A stretch of 54,043 nucleotides of DNA from an uncultured Alistipes sp. (lineage in GTDB: Bacteria; Bacteroidota; Bacteroidia; Bacteroidales; Rikenellaceae): the NCBI RefSeq assembly GCF_949296715.1, contig NZ_CASFQD010000028.1:1-54043 (forward strand). The letters are read 5' to 3'. Each line of letters opens with the position of its first letter. Positions within the stretch are counted from its first letter, which is position 1. This document shows positions 25,666 to 33,534 of this stretch, piece by piece. The position numbers and the translations under genes were made by a program. The notes beneath the pieces were generated by a model, which saw only the letters and a program-made list of their open reading frames with translations, was not told the DNA's origin and did no database searches.

Positions 25666-27093
25666 ATGGATTACGCAAACATATTCCTCTACATGCGCGC
25701 CGAGGTGACGCTCACCGCGGTGCTCGTCCTGATCTTCCTGTTCGACCTCTTCGCTCCGGAGCGGATGCGCCGCCACTTCTCCGCCGTGGCATGCGGGCTG
25801 CTTGTCGTGCAGCTGCTGGTGAACCTCGTGCCGCACGAGGCCGGCGTGCTCTTCGGCGGGATGTTCCGCTACGAACCCATGCACGGCGTGGTGAAGAGCA
25901 TCCTCACCATCGGCACGCTGCTCGTCTTCCTGCAGGCCGACACGTGGCTGCACCGCGACGATACGCGCCACAAGCAGGGCGAATTCTACATCCTGACGCT
26001 CTCGACGCTGCTCGGGCTCTTCTTCATGATCGGCGCCGACAACTTCCTGCTCTTCTTCATCGGCATGGAGCTGGCGTCGGTGCCGATGGCCTGCCTGGTG
26101 GCCTTCGACAAGTACAAGGGCCACTCGGCCGAGGCGGGCGCCAAGTTCATCCTCTGCGCCCTGTTCGCCAGCGGACTGATGCTCTACGGCATCTCGTTCC
26201 TCTACGGCACGACCGGCACGCTCTACTTCGACGACATGGCCGCCCGCATCGACGGCTCGCCGCTGCAGGTGCTCTCGCTCGTCTTCTTCTTCGCCGGGCT
26301 CGGGTTCAAGCTCTCGCTCGTGCCGTTCCACCTCTGGACGGCCGACGCCTACCAGGGCGCCCCGACCGTGGTGACCGGATACCTCTCGGTCGTCTCGAAG
26401 GCCGCCGCGGCCTTTGCGCTGATGACCGTGCTGATGAAGGTCTTTGCCCCGATGATCGAGGAGTGGCAGACGATGCTCTGGATCGTCATCGTGCTGAGCA
26501 TCACCGTGGCCAACCTCTTCGCCATCCGGCAGCAGCACCTCAAGCGCTTCCTCGCCTTCTCGTCCATCTCGCAGGCCGGGTACATCATGCTCGCCGTCAT
26601 CGGCGGCAGCAGCTTCGGCATGACGTCGCTCATCTTCTACCTGCTGGTCTACCTGGCGGCGAACCTTGCGGCTTTCGGCGTCATCGCGACCATCGAGCAG
26701 CACACCGGCGGCAAGGTGCGCCGCGACGACTACAACGGCCTCTACCGCACCAACCCGCGGCTGGCCCTCGTCATGACCCTTGCGCTCTTTTCGCTGGCGG
26801 GCATCCCGCCCTTCGCGGGCTTCTTCTCGAAGTTCTTTGTCTTCGCGTCGGCATTCCGCGACGGCTTCCCCGTGCTGGTCTTCATCGCGCTGCTCAACAC
26901 GGTCATCTCGCTCTACTACTACCTGCTGGTGGTCAAGGCGATGTACATCACGCCCAACGACGCCCCCATCGCGCCGTTCCGCAGCGACCGCATGACGCGC
27001 ATCAGCCTCGTGCTCTGCCTGGCGGGCGTCGTGCTGCTGGGACTGGTCAGCGCCGTGTACGACGGCATCAACCTCTACGCGTTCGGGCTCTGA
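25666..27093 (+). CDS. nuoN: NADH-quinone oxidoreductase subunit N
   Basis: Third antiporter-like pumping subunit, nearest the quinone arm. The 475-residue product has about 14 helices with IGMELASVPMACLVAF (conserved Glu) and GLGFKLSLVPFHLWTADAYQ (pump lysine, family signature). It starts 7 bases after nuoM and closes the operon, with a strong hairpin about 23 bases after its stop. Confidence 0.95.
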   Translation: MDYANIFLYMRAEVTLTAVLVLIFLFDLFAPERMRRHFSAVACGLLVVQLLVNLVPHEAGVLFGGMFRYEPMHGVVKSILTIGTLLVFLQADTWLHRDDTRHKQGEFYILTLSTLLGLFFMIGADNFLLFFIGMELASVPMACLVAFDKYKGHSAEAGAKFILCALFASGLMLYGISFLYGTTGTLYFDDMAARIDGSPLQVLSLVFFFAGLGFKLSLVPFHLWTADAYQGAPTVVTGYLSVVSKAAAAFALMTVLMKVFAPMIEEWQTMLWIVIVLSITVANLFAIRQQHLKRFLAFSSISQAGYIMLAVIGGSSFGMTSLIFYLLVYLAANLAAFGVIATIEQHTGGKVRRDDYNGLYRTNPRLALVMTLALFSLAGIPPFAGFFSKFFVFASAFRDGFPVLVFIALLNTVISLYYYLLVVKAMYITPNDAPIAPFRSDRMTRISLVLCLAGVVLLGLVSAVYDGINLYAFGL

Positions 27094-27115
27094 CGCCCGG
27101 CGTCTCCGCATACGG

Positions 27116-27147
27116 CAAGGGCGGCACGGATCACCGTGCCGCCCTTG
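27116..27147. terminator. Bidirectional terminator between nuoN and the DPP IV gene
   Basis: A 14-bp perfect stem (27116-27129 with 27134-27147) with a 4-base loop lies between convergent genes. The T run is short (TTGTTGTCTT), but the stem is very stable. Confidence 0.8.
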
Positions 27148-27196
27148 TTGTCTTGCGGTCCTTCGTGTGGAAGCTGCCTGCCGCCGCGTTCCCGCG

Positions 27197-29326
27197 TCAG
27201 AGGTTGCGCAGCGTGTAGTCGATCATCTTCTGCCGCACGTGCGAGGTGGCGTCGGGCAGCATCGAGTGGTTCTGGTCCGGATAGACCATCATGTCGTACT
27301 GCTTGCCGAAGCGGTTGAGGGCGCGCGTCATCTCGACGGTGTTCTGGAAGTGCACGTTGTCGTCGGCCGTGCCGTGGATGATGAGCAGACGCGTCTTCCG
27401 GTCGTCCAACATCTGCGCGAAGTTGATCGGCGAGTTGTCGTCGTAGCCCGCGGCGTTGTACTGCGGGAGGTTGTTGTAGATCTCCGTGTAGATCGTGTCG
27501 TAGTAGCGCCACGAGGTGACGGGCGCCACGGCGATCGCCATCTTGAAGAGCCCGTGCCCCTTCAGGGCGCAGTTCAGGGCCATGAAGCCGCCGTAGGACC
27601 AGCCGTAGATGCCGATGCGGGAGGCGTCGACCCACGGCTGGGCGGCCATGTGGCGCGCCAGCGAGAGCTGGTCCTCGGTTTCGAGGGCCCCGAGGCGTCC
27701 GTAGGTCTGTTTCTTGAAGCGTTCGCCGCGGAAGCCCGTGCCGCGGCCGTCGGTGCAGACGACGATGTAGCCCAGTTCGGCGAGCGCGTCCTCCCAGTCG
27801 AGCGTCCAGCGGTCGACGACCTGCTGCGAACCCGGGCCCGAGTACTGCGTCAGCAGCACGGGGTAGCGCTCCGCGGGGTCGAAGTCGCGCGGCTTGACGA
27901 TGTAGGCGTTGAGCTCGTCGCCGCGCTCCGTGCGGAAGGTGAAGAACTCCTTGGCGGGGCGGTTGGCGACCATCAGCCGGATGCGCAGGTCGCGATTGTC
28001 GCAGAGCGTGCGGATCGTGTTCCCCGCAGCGTCGCACACCTCCACGCGGTTGGGCGTCCGGGTGTTCGAGAAGGTCGTGATAAAGTATTTCATGCCGCGG
28101 CTCGGGACGACCGTGTAGTACCCTTCGCCCTCCGTCAGGCGCCGCTTGTCCCGGCCGTCGAGCCGCACGCTGTAGAGGTTGCGGCGCAGCGGCGAGGTCT
28201 CGGTCGAGAGGTACCAGACGCGCTCGCCGTCGGTTCCGACGACCTGCGTGACCTCCCATTCGCCGCCGGTCACCTGCGCGAGGCGCCCGCGGCGGATGCT
28301 GTACAGGTAGAGGTGCATGTAGCCCGAGTAGCTCTCCTGCCGCACGAGGAAGCGGTCCTTGTCGACGAAGGTCACCGTGCCGTCGTCCACGCGCTCGACA
28401 TACTGCTGCGTGCGCTCCTCGTAGATCGTGCGCTGCGCGCCGTGGGGCTCGCAGAGGATCATCTCGAAGACGTTTTGCCGGCGGTTGATGCGGTGGAACC
28501 ACAGCCGTCCGTCGGGCGTGAAGCCGATGCGCGGGATGTACTGGTCGGTTTCGGACCCCGTGTCGATGCGCTCCCTGCGGCCCGTCGCCAGGTCGGTGAC
28601 CCACAGCTGCACGACGGAGTTCGGCTCGCCCGCCTTGGGGTACTTGAAGGTGTAGGCCTCGTTGTAGAGCCGTCCGTCGAAACGCATCATCTCCATGAGG
28701 GGCACCTCCGTCTCGTCGAAGCGCAGGTAGGCCAGGCGCGTGCCGTCGGGCGAGAAGGCGTAGGCGCGCGTCGAGCCGAACTCCTCCTCGTAGACCCAGT
28801 CGGTCGTGCCGTTGATGACCTCGTTCCAGGCGCCGTCGGTCGTGATGCGGCGCGTCGAGCCCGAGGCGATGTCGTAGACGTAGAGGTCGTTGCGGTCCGA
28901 ATAGGCGATGCGCGTGCCGTCGGGCGAGAACGAAGCGTCGCGCGGCGCGTGGGCTTCGCGCAGGATCGGCTGCACGCTGCCGTTGGCGGCGAGGTAGTAC
29001 TGCGTGGTGTAGGAGTGGCGGTAGATCGGCGTGCGTCCGCAGGCGAGCAGGATCGACCGCTCGTCGGGCGAGAGGGCGTAGTCGGTGATCGTGAGCTGGG
29101 CCGCCGCCGCGGGCAGCAGCTTGACGCCCTCCTCGTCCGAGGCGTAGGCGTAGCGCAGGACGTTGTTCCCCTCAAGGGTCGTGTAGTGTTCGCCGTCGGC
29201 CATCGAACGGATGCCCTGCACGCTGCGGTTCATCGCCTTGAGTTCGGCGATCGCGGCGTATTCGTTCTGTGCGGCCGCTGTCATGCAGAGCACGAGCAGC
29301 GCCGGGGTAAGCAAAGATTTCAGCAC
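27197..29326 (-). CDS. Dipeptidyl peptidase IV (S9B), exported
   Basis: Removes dipeptides with proline or alanine in second position from peptide N-termini, probably in the periplasm. The 709-residue product has a signal peptide (cleavage near TAAAQ20) and a propeller domain with the S9B signature DWVYEEEF at 176-183, whose glutamates hold the substrate N-terminus. The hydrolase domain has Ser577 in GWSYGG, Asp655 in HGTADDNV (the following Asn657 matches the substrate-binding Asn) and His687 in DQNHSM. The start codon is GTG; no upstream ATG fits the signal peptide. It is the last of three minus-strand genes. Together with the prolyl oligopeptidase in this window it gives a set for proline-rich peptides. 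Confidence 0.93.
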   Translation of the reverse strand: MLKSLLTPALLVLCMTAAAQNEYAAIAELKAMNRSVQGIRSMADGEHYTTLEGNNVLRYAYASDEEGVKLLPAAAAQLTITDYALSPDERSILLACGRTPIYRHSYTTQYYLAANGSVQPILREAHAPRDASFSPDGTRIAYSDRNDLYVYDIASGSTRRITTDGAWNEVINGTTDWVYEEEFGSTRAYAFSPDGTRLAYLRFDETEVPLMEMMRFDGRLYNEAYTFKYPKAGEPNSVVQLWVTDLATGRRERIDTGSETDQYIPRIGFTPDGRLWFHRINRRQNVFEMILCEPHGAQRTIYEERTQQYVERVDDGTVTFVDKDRFLVRQESYSGYMHLYLYSIRRGRLAQVTGGEWEVTQVVGTDGERVWYLSTETSPLRRNLYSVRLDGRDKRRLTEGEGYYTVVPSRGMKYFITTFSNTRTPNRVEVCDAAGNTIRTLCDNRDLRIRLMVANRPAKEFFTFRTERGDELNAYIVKPRDFDPAERYPVLLTQYSGPGSQQVVDRWTLDWEDALAELGYIVVCTDGRGTGFRGERFKKQTYGRLGALETEDQLSLARHMAAQPWVDASRIGIYGWSYGGFMALNCALKGHGLFKMAIAVAPVTSWRYYDTIYTEIYNNLPQYNAAGYDDNSPINFAQMLDDRKTRLLIIHGTADDNVHFQNTVEMTRALNRFGKQYDMMVYPDQNHSMLPDATSHVRQKMIDYTLRNL

Positions 29327-29403
29327 GGTGGAGTGAAAAAAGGGTGAATGGTCGGAAATGAAGGGGCGGGGCGGCCCTTGTGTCGGCCGCTCCGCCCGCG
29401 GGG

Positions 29404-30090
29404 TCAGATGTCGTCGGTCTCGAAGTCGTAGCCGAGGCGCTTGCCCGTGACGAATTTCGAGTTGTCCATCTTGGTGTTGAACTGGTCGACGGTCACGCGC
29501 TTGAGCTCGGCGTAGGGCGGCATCAGCAGGTCGAAGTTCAGCGAGAAGTCGATCGCCGCCTCGAGGATCGCCACGAGCGCCTCGCGGTCGATCTCCGCCT
29601 CGCCGAAATGCTCGGCGCGCAGCGACCGCTGCTGCTTGCCTTCGGCGAAGTAGCGGCGCTCGCGGTTGATGAAGATGCGCCCGATGAGGTAGCCCTCGTC
29701 GGCGTTGCGGTTGAACTTGAACGAGTCGGAGAGGAAGTTGTAGATGTTCACGACGCCGCAGTAGGAGTTGTCCGGATCGGCCTTGACGTAGGGCGTCTCG
29801 CGGATCGGGTGCGTCGGGTCGAATTCGAAGACGTCGGTGTGCATCTGGAAGATCAGCAGGTCGTTGGCCACCTGGAGCTGCGCCTCGAACTTGCCGCGGT
29901 CACGGTATTCGAGCCTTACGCGCCGGTCGAGCTTGCCGTCGAGCGCGTCGTCCATCTCCGATGCCATCTCCAGCAGGGTTTCCTTCAGCAGGTTGAACGC
30001 CGCGAAGGTGTTGTCGAAGACCTTTTGCTTGAGCGTCGATTTGCGGATGATCGTTTCGAGAATCCTGTTCCTCAAAGGGGTTGTTTCCAT
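29404..30090 (-). CDS. Conserved hypothetical protein of Bacteroidota, cytoplasmic
   Basis: The 228-residue product has no signal peptide or membrane segment. It starts with a helical, charged stretch (LRNRILETIIRKSTLKQKVF) and has mixed alpha/beta character afterwards, with many acidic and aromatic residues (DVFEFDPTHPIRETPYVK, IYNFLSDSFKFNR). I have the impression of a widespread Bacteroidota protein of unknown function but cannot name a family. It lies 25 bases downstream of the glucosaminidase gene on the same strand and 77 bases upstream of the DPP IV gene, so it may share the glucosaminidase promoter. Confidence 0.75.
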   Translation of the reverse strand: METTPLRNRILETIIRKSTLKQKVFDNTFAAFNLLKETLLEMASEMDDALDGKLDRRVRLEYRDRGKFEAQLQVANDLLIFQMHTDVFEFDPTHPIRETPYVKADPDNSYCGVVNIYNFLSDSFKFNRNADEGYLIGRIFINRERRYFAEGKQQRSLRAEHFGEAEIDREALVAILEAAIDFSLNFDLLMPPYAELKRVTVDQFNTKMDNSKFVTGKRLGYDFETDDI

Positions 30091-30115
30091 AGAACGGTAT
30101 AGGTCGTTGTTGGTT

Positions 30116-31117
30116 TTACTTGATGCGTATCTGCTGTCCGGCCGCGATCTGTTCGCCGCGCTTCAGGCGGTTCATCTTCTCGACCGACCGCGTGCGGATG
30201 GCGTAGGACTGACCCACGGCATAGGCCGTCTCGCCCTCGCGGGCGATATGGTGGCGCGAGTTGCCCTCCCAGTGCTTCTTCTTGCGCTCGATGTAGACCA
30301 CCTCGCCCGTCATCGGCTGTGCGCGCTTGTCCTTCAGGTCGTTGAACTTGCGCAGGTTGCGCGGCGAGAGGCGGAAGAGCTGCCCGATGTGCTCGAACGT
30401 GTCGTTCTCCTTGGCCAGCACGTAGTGCACGCCGTTGGTCATGTAGACGTTGTAGCCCGCGTGGGCGTTGATCGTCACGCGGTAGTCGTCCGGGTCGACC
30501 GCCGTCTCGGTGCGGGCGTCCGCCACGCTGCTCTGCGAGGCGAACCACTGTTCGGGATCGGCCACCGAGCCCGTGCGCGAGGCCCACAGCCGCATGCCGT
30601 CCGGGCGGTCGAGCAGGTAGAGTTGCGTCTCCTCGATGATGCGGATCAGCCGCTGCGCGTAGTCCGGGGCGGTGGCGTAGCCCGCCGCCTTCAGTCCGCG
30701 GGCCCAGCTGCGGTAGTCGGTCGCGTCGTAGGCGAAGAGCGAGTCGTAGCGGGGCTGCGTGTCGAGAAACTCCGCATGGTCGCGGTACGAGGCCTCGACC
30801 GAGGGGTAGGCGCGGAAGCATTCGCCTTTGGCGTCGTCGTCGTGGTAGACCTTGCGGCCGGTCCAGCCGCGCTTGCACTTGATGCCGAAGTGGTTGTTCG
30901 ACTGCATCGACAGCAGGCTGTTGCCGCAGTCCGATTCGAGGATGCCCTGCGCCATGGTGATGCTCGCCGGGATGCCGTAGCGCTCCATCTGCGCCACGGC
31001 GATGTGCTTGTAGCGGTCGACGTACTCCTCGCGCGTGAGCCGCACCTGGGCCCGGGCGCCGAAGGCGGTCGCGAGCACGAAGGCGGCGAGGGCTATTGCT
31101 TTCTTGGAAATAATCAT
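30116..31117 (-). CDS. Exported N-acetylglucosaminidase with two LysM domains
   Basis: Hydrolyses peptidoglycan glycan strands. The 333-residue product has a signal peptide (MIISKKAIALAAFVLATAFG, cleavage at ARAQ) and a glucosaminidase domain of the FlgJ/Atl type with the catalytic Glu in ITMAQGILESDCGNS, followed by NNHFGIKCKRGW and the ending YATAPDYAQRLIRIIE. The C-terminal third holds two LysM-like repeats (VHYVLAKENDTFEHIGQLFR and HHIAREGETAYAVGQSY) that bind the wall. An upstream ATG at 31141 is in frame, but it lies in the promoter box at 31139-31146, so the start at 31117 is preferred. Confidence 0.92.
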   Translation of the reverse strand: MIISKKAIALAAFVLATAFGARAQVRLTREEYVDRYKHIAVAQMERYGIPASITMAQGILESDCGNSLLSMQSNNHFGIKCKRGWTGRKVYHDDDAKGECFRAYPSVEASYRDHAEFLDTQPRYDSLFAYDATDYRSWARGLKAAGYATAPDYAQRLIRIIEETQLYLLDRPDGMRLWASRTGSVADPEQWFASQSSVADARTETAVDPDDYRVTINAHAGYNVYMTNGVHYVLAKENDTFEHIGQLFRLSPRNLRKFNDLKDKRAQPMTGEVVYIERKKKHWEGNSRHHIAREGETAYAVGQSYAIRTRSVEKMNRLKRGEQIAAGQQIRIK

Positions 31118-31138
31118 TATCTTTGTTTTGCTTAAGGG

Positions 31139-31146
31139 CAAAGGTA
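31139..31146 (-). promoter_or_regulatory. Putative -7 box for the glucosaminidase gene
   Basis: TACCTTTG on the minus strand, an exact TAnnTTTG match, 22 bases before the ATG at 31117. It decides the start: the upstream in-frame ATG at 31141 would lie inside the box. Confidence 0.6.
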
Positions 31147-31239
31147 TAACTTTCCCGCGAGAATAGCAACGGGAAAGACAACATTACGCAACGAGTCCGC
31201 CGCGCGGGCGGGCCATGATACTAAAACCGCTGAAAACCT

Positions 31240-31845
31240 ATGTTTACCGAAAACGCCAACCGCATTTTCAACGAAGCGATCGAGGAGTACCACCGCTGGG
31301 ACGACGTCGATCATCCGGTGTCGAACCCCTATGCCGCGGGGACGATCGACCACCTGCTCTACGAGAAGAACTGGATCGACACGGTGCAGTGGCACCTCGA
31401 GGATATCATCCGCGACCCGCAGATCGATCCCGTCGAGGCGCTGAAGATCAAGCGCCGCATCGACCGCTCGAACCAGGAGCGCACGGACATGGTCGAGTAC
31501 ATCGACTCCTACCTGCTGGACAAGTACCGGGAGGTGGTGCCGGCGGCGGATGCGCGGCTCAACACGGAGACCCCGGCGTGGGCCATCGACCGCCTGTCGA
31601 TCCTCGCGCTGAAGATCTACCACATGCGCGTCGAGACGCTGCGTGAGGATGTCGGCGAGGCGCACCGCGAGGCGTGCCGGAAGAAGCTCGACGTGCTGCT
31701 CACGCAGCAGGTCGACCTCTCGCGCGCCATCGAGGAGTTGATCGAGGACATCGAAGCCGGACGCAAGTACATGAAGACCTACAAGCAGATGAAGATGTAC
31801 AACGACCCGGCGTTGAATCCGGTGCTCTATGCCCAGAAAAAATAG
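31240..31845 (+). CDS. DUF4254 protein
   Basis: The 201-residue, highly helical, charged cytoplasmic product fits DUF4254, a Bacteroidota family of unknown function. Recognisable are NPYAAGTIDHLLYEKNWIDT near the start and ALKIKRRIDRSNQERTDMVE in the middle, both rich in conserved charged residues. Its 3' end overlaps the following glycosyltransferase gene by 17 bases, a coupling that suggests the two act together, perhaps in lipopolysaccharide or capsule assembly. No catalytic motif can be assigned. Confidence 0.85.
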   Translation: MFTENANRIFNEAIEEYHRWDDVDHPVSNPYAAGTIDHLLYEKNWIDTVQWHLEDIIRDPQIDPVEALKIKRRIDRSNQERTDMVEYIDSYLLDKYREVVPAADARLNTETPAWAIDRLSILALKIYHMRVETLREDVGEAHREACRKKLDVLLTQQVDLSRAIEELIEDIEAGRKYMKTYKQMKMYNDPALNPVLYAQKK

Positions 31846-32863
31846 GGCGCTGCCGCGCCACCTGCTCGTGCTGCGGACCTCGGCCATGGGCGACGTGGCG
31901 ATGCTGCCGCATGCGCTGCGGGCGCTGATGACGGCCTACCCCGACCTGCGGGTCACGGTGGCCTCGCAGGCGATGTTCCGCCCCTTCTTCGCGGGGCTGG
32001 AGGTGGGGTGGCTCGACGTCGACGTCCGGGGCCGCCACCACTCGCTGCGCGGCATGTGGAAGCTGGCGGCCGAAGCGCGCCGGATGGGTGTCGACGCCGT
32101 GGCCGACGTCCACGACGTGCTGCGCTCGCAGGCCTTCGATCTGGCGATGCGGCTGCACGGCATCCGCGTGGCCCGCATCCGCAAGGGGCGTGCCGGGAAG
32201 CGCCGCTTCATCCGCTGCGGCGGCCGCGGCATGGCGCCCCTGCGTCACACGGTGCTGCGCTACTGCGACGTCTTCCGCCACTTGGGCTTCGTCTTCGACG
32301 ACCCGGCGCCCGTACCCCACGCCGTGCGTCCCAACCCCTTCGGGGAGAAACACGGGGTGTGGGTCGGCTTCGCCCCCTTTTCGGCCCACCGGGGCAAGAC
32401 CTGCCCCGAGCCGCAGCGCCGCGAGGTGGTGCGGCTGCTCGCCGCACGCTGCGAGCGGCTCTTCATCCACAGCGGAGGCGGCGACGAGGCGGCCTTCGCC
32501 GAAGAGATGGAGCGCACGTACCCGAACGTCACGGCTCTCTGGGGCAAGGTGCGCTTCGCGGGCGAGATCGACCTGATCGCCAACCTGGACTGCGTCGTCA
32601 CGATGGATTCGCTGGTGATGCACCTCGCGGCGCTCGTCGGCACGCGGTGCGTCTCGCTGTGGGGCGCCACGCATCCCGGGCTGGGGTTCCTCGGATACGG
32701 CGCCCCGGAGGAGGGGATTCTGCAGACCGACCTGCCGTGCCGCCCCTGCTCGGTCTTCGGGGCGCGCCCCTGCCGGCTGGGCGACTACCGCTGTCTTACG
32801 GCACTGACGCCCGAACGGGTGGTCGAGCGGGTCGAACGGTTGATCGCGGCGCCGAAGCCCTGA
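31829..32863 (+). CDS. Glycosyltransferase family 9 (heptosyltransferase-like)
   Basis: Likely transfers a sugar (heptose or similar) to the lipopolysaccharide core on the cytoplasmic face. The 344-residue product starts with LLVLRTSAMGDVAMLPHALRAL, the family's N-terminal Rossmann motif. It has VVTMDSLVMHLAALVGTRCVSLWGATHP in the C-terminal domain, the GT9 nucleotide-sugar signature (D-S-xx-x-H-LA). The C-terminal CRPCSVFGARPCRLGDYRCL is a Cys-rich segment seen in many Bacteroidota relatives. Start and frame overlap the DUF4254 gene by 17 bases. Donor and acceptor cannot be read. Confidence 0.9.
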   Translation: MPRKNRALPRHLLVLRTSAMGDVAMLPHALRALMTAYPDLRVTVASQAMFRPFFAGLEVGWLDVDVRGRHHSLRGMWKLAAEARRMGVDAVADVHDVLRSQAFDLAMRLHGIRVARIRKGRAGKRRFIRCGGRGMAPLRHTVLRYCDVFRHLGFVFDDPAPVPHAVRPNPFGEKHGVWVGFAPFSAHRGKTCPEPQRREVVRLLAARCERLFIHSGGGDEAAFAEEMERTYPNVTALWGKVRFAGEIDLIANLDCVVTMDSLVMHLAALVGTRCVSLWGATHPGLGFLGYGAPEEGILQTDLPCRPCSVFGARPCRLGDYRCLTALTPERVVERVERLIAAPKP

Positions 32864-32900
32864 CAGACTGACGGGCGGATGCGCGCCCGGGACAGCTACG

Positions 32901-32935
32901 AAAAACACGAGGCCTCCGGATTTCCGGAGGCCTCG
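32901..32935 (-). terminator. Terminator for the lipoprotein gene (also convergent end of the glycosyltransferase)
   Basis: A 12-13-bp perfect stem (32908-32920 with 32923-32935) is preceded on the plus strand by a run of five A, which is the U run for minus-strand transcription. For the plus-strand glycosyltransferase the T run is poor, so its action there is weaker. Confidence 0.82.
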
Positions 32936-32955
32936 TTGCGTGAGCGCGGAGGGGG

Positions 32956-33522
32956 CTACTCGGCCTTGGTGTAGACCTGTCCGGTGCCCTCGATCGTGAG
33001 GTAGCGCCGTCCGTCGGCATCCTTCGAGAGGATGCCCGTCTGGGTGAAGTCGATCGTCTGGCCGTTGCCGATGCTCTGCCCCTTGAGCAGGATGCGGTCT
33101 GCTTCGCCCTGCAGCTCCCAGACCGTGTAGACGAGCGTTGCCATGCCAATCGACGCCGCTTCGCCCTCGACGCCGAGGTCGATGCCCATGACCTGGTCCG
33201 GGGCAATCGGGTCAGCCGTGGTCCAGCGGCCCACGGCGGCGGCATAGGTCGGGTCGGTGGCCACCTTGACCGCCTCGGCGCCCTTGCCGAGCCGTCCGTG
33301 GTAGTCGACGATGACCGGTGCGCCGACGAGCAGCCCGTTGGCCTCGCTCATGTCGGCTCCGTCGGTCGGGAAGGTGTAGGTCTCCTCGCTCGAGAGGCTG
33401 CGCACTGTGACGGTGCCTGTCGTGGCGTCGGCGATGTAGCCCGTGAAGACCTCGGGGCTCTTCTTCGCGCAGGCTGCCGCGCAGAGCGCCGCGGCGGCCA
33501 GCATGTATCGGATGTTTTTCAT
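32956..33522 (-). CDS. Lipoprotein with lipocalin-like C-terminal domain
   Basis: The 188-residue product has a lipoprotein signal with the lipobox AAAC (Cys18). About 60 residues of beta-rich sequence follow (FTGYIADATTGTVTVRS), then a region from about 98 onward that resembles the lipocalin-like domains common in Bacteroidota lipoproteins: GRWTTADPI, AASIGMATLVYTVWEL and ILLKGQSIGNGQTIDFTQTG. Ligand and role are unknown. It has some resemblance to NlpE-type envelope lipoproteins. It lies 12 bases after the GltD/NfnB-like gene on the same strand, so it may be the last gene of that operon. Confidence 0.72.
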   Translation of the reverse strand: MKNIRYMLAAAALCAAACAKKSPEVFTGYIADATTGTVTVRSLSSEETYTFPTDGADMSEANGLLVGAPVIVDYHGRLGKGAEAVKVATDPTYAAAVGRWTTADPIAPDQVMGIDLGVEGEAASIGMATLVYTVWELQGEADRILLKGQSIGNGQTIDFTQTGILSKDADGRRYLTIEGTGQVYTKAE

Positions 33523-33534
33523 GCGAAACGGTGG

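Noticed and set aside
16786..27093. A hidden nuoE, nuoF or nuoG inside or next to the nuo operon
   Set aside because: Every gap in the operon is under 25 bases and the flanking genes are unrelated, so none can be present here.
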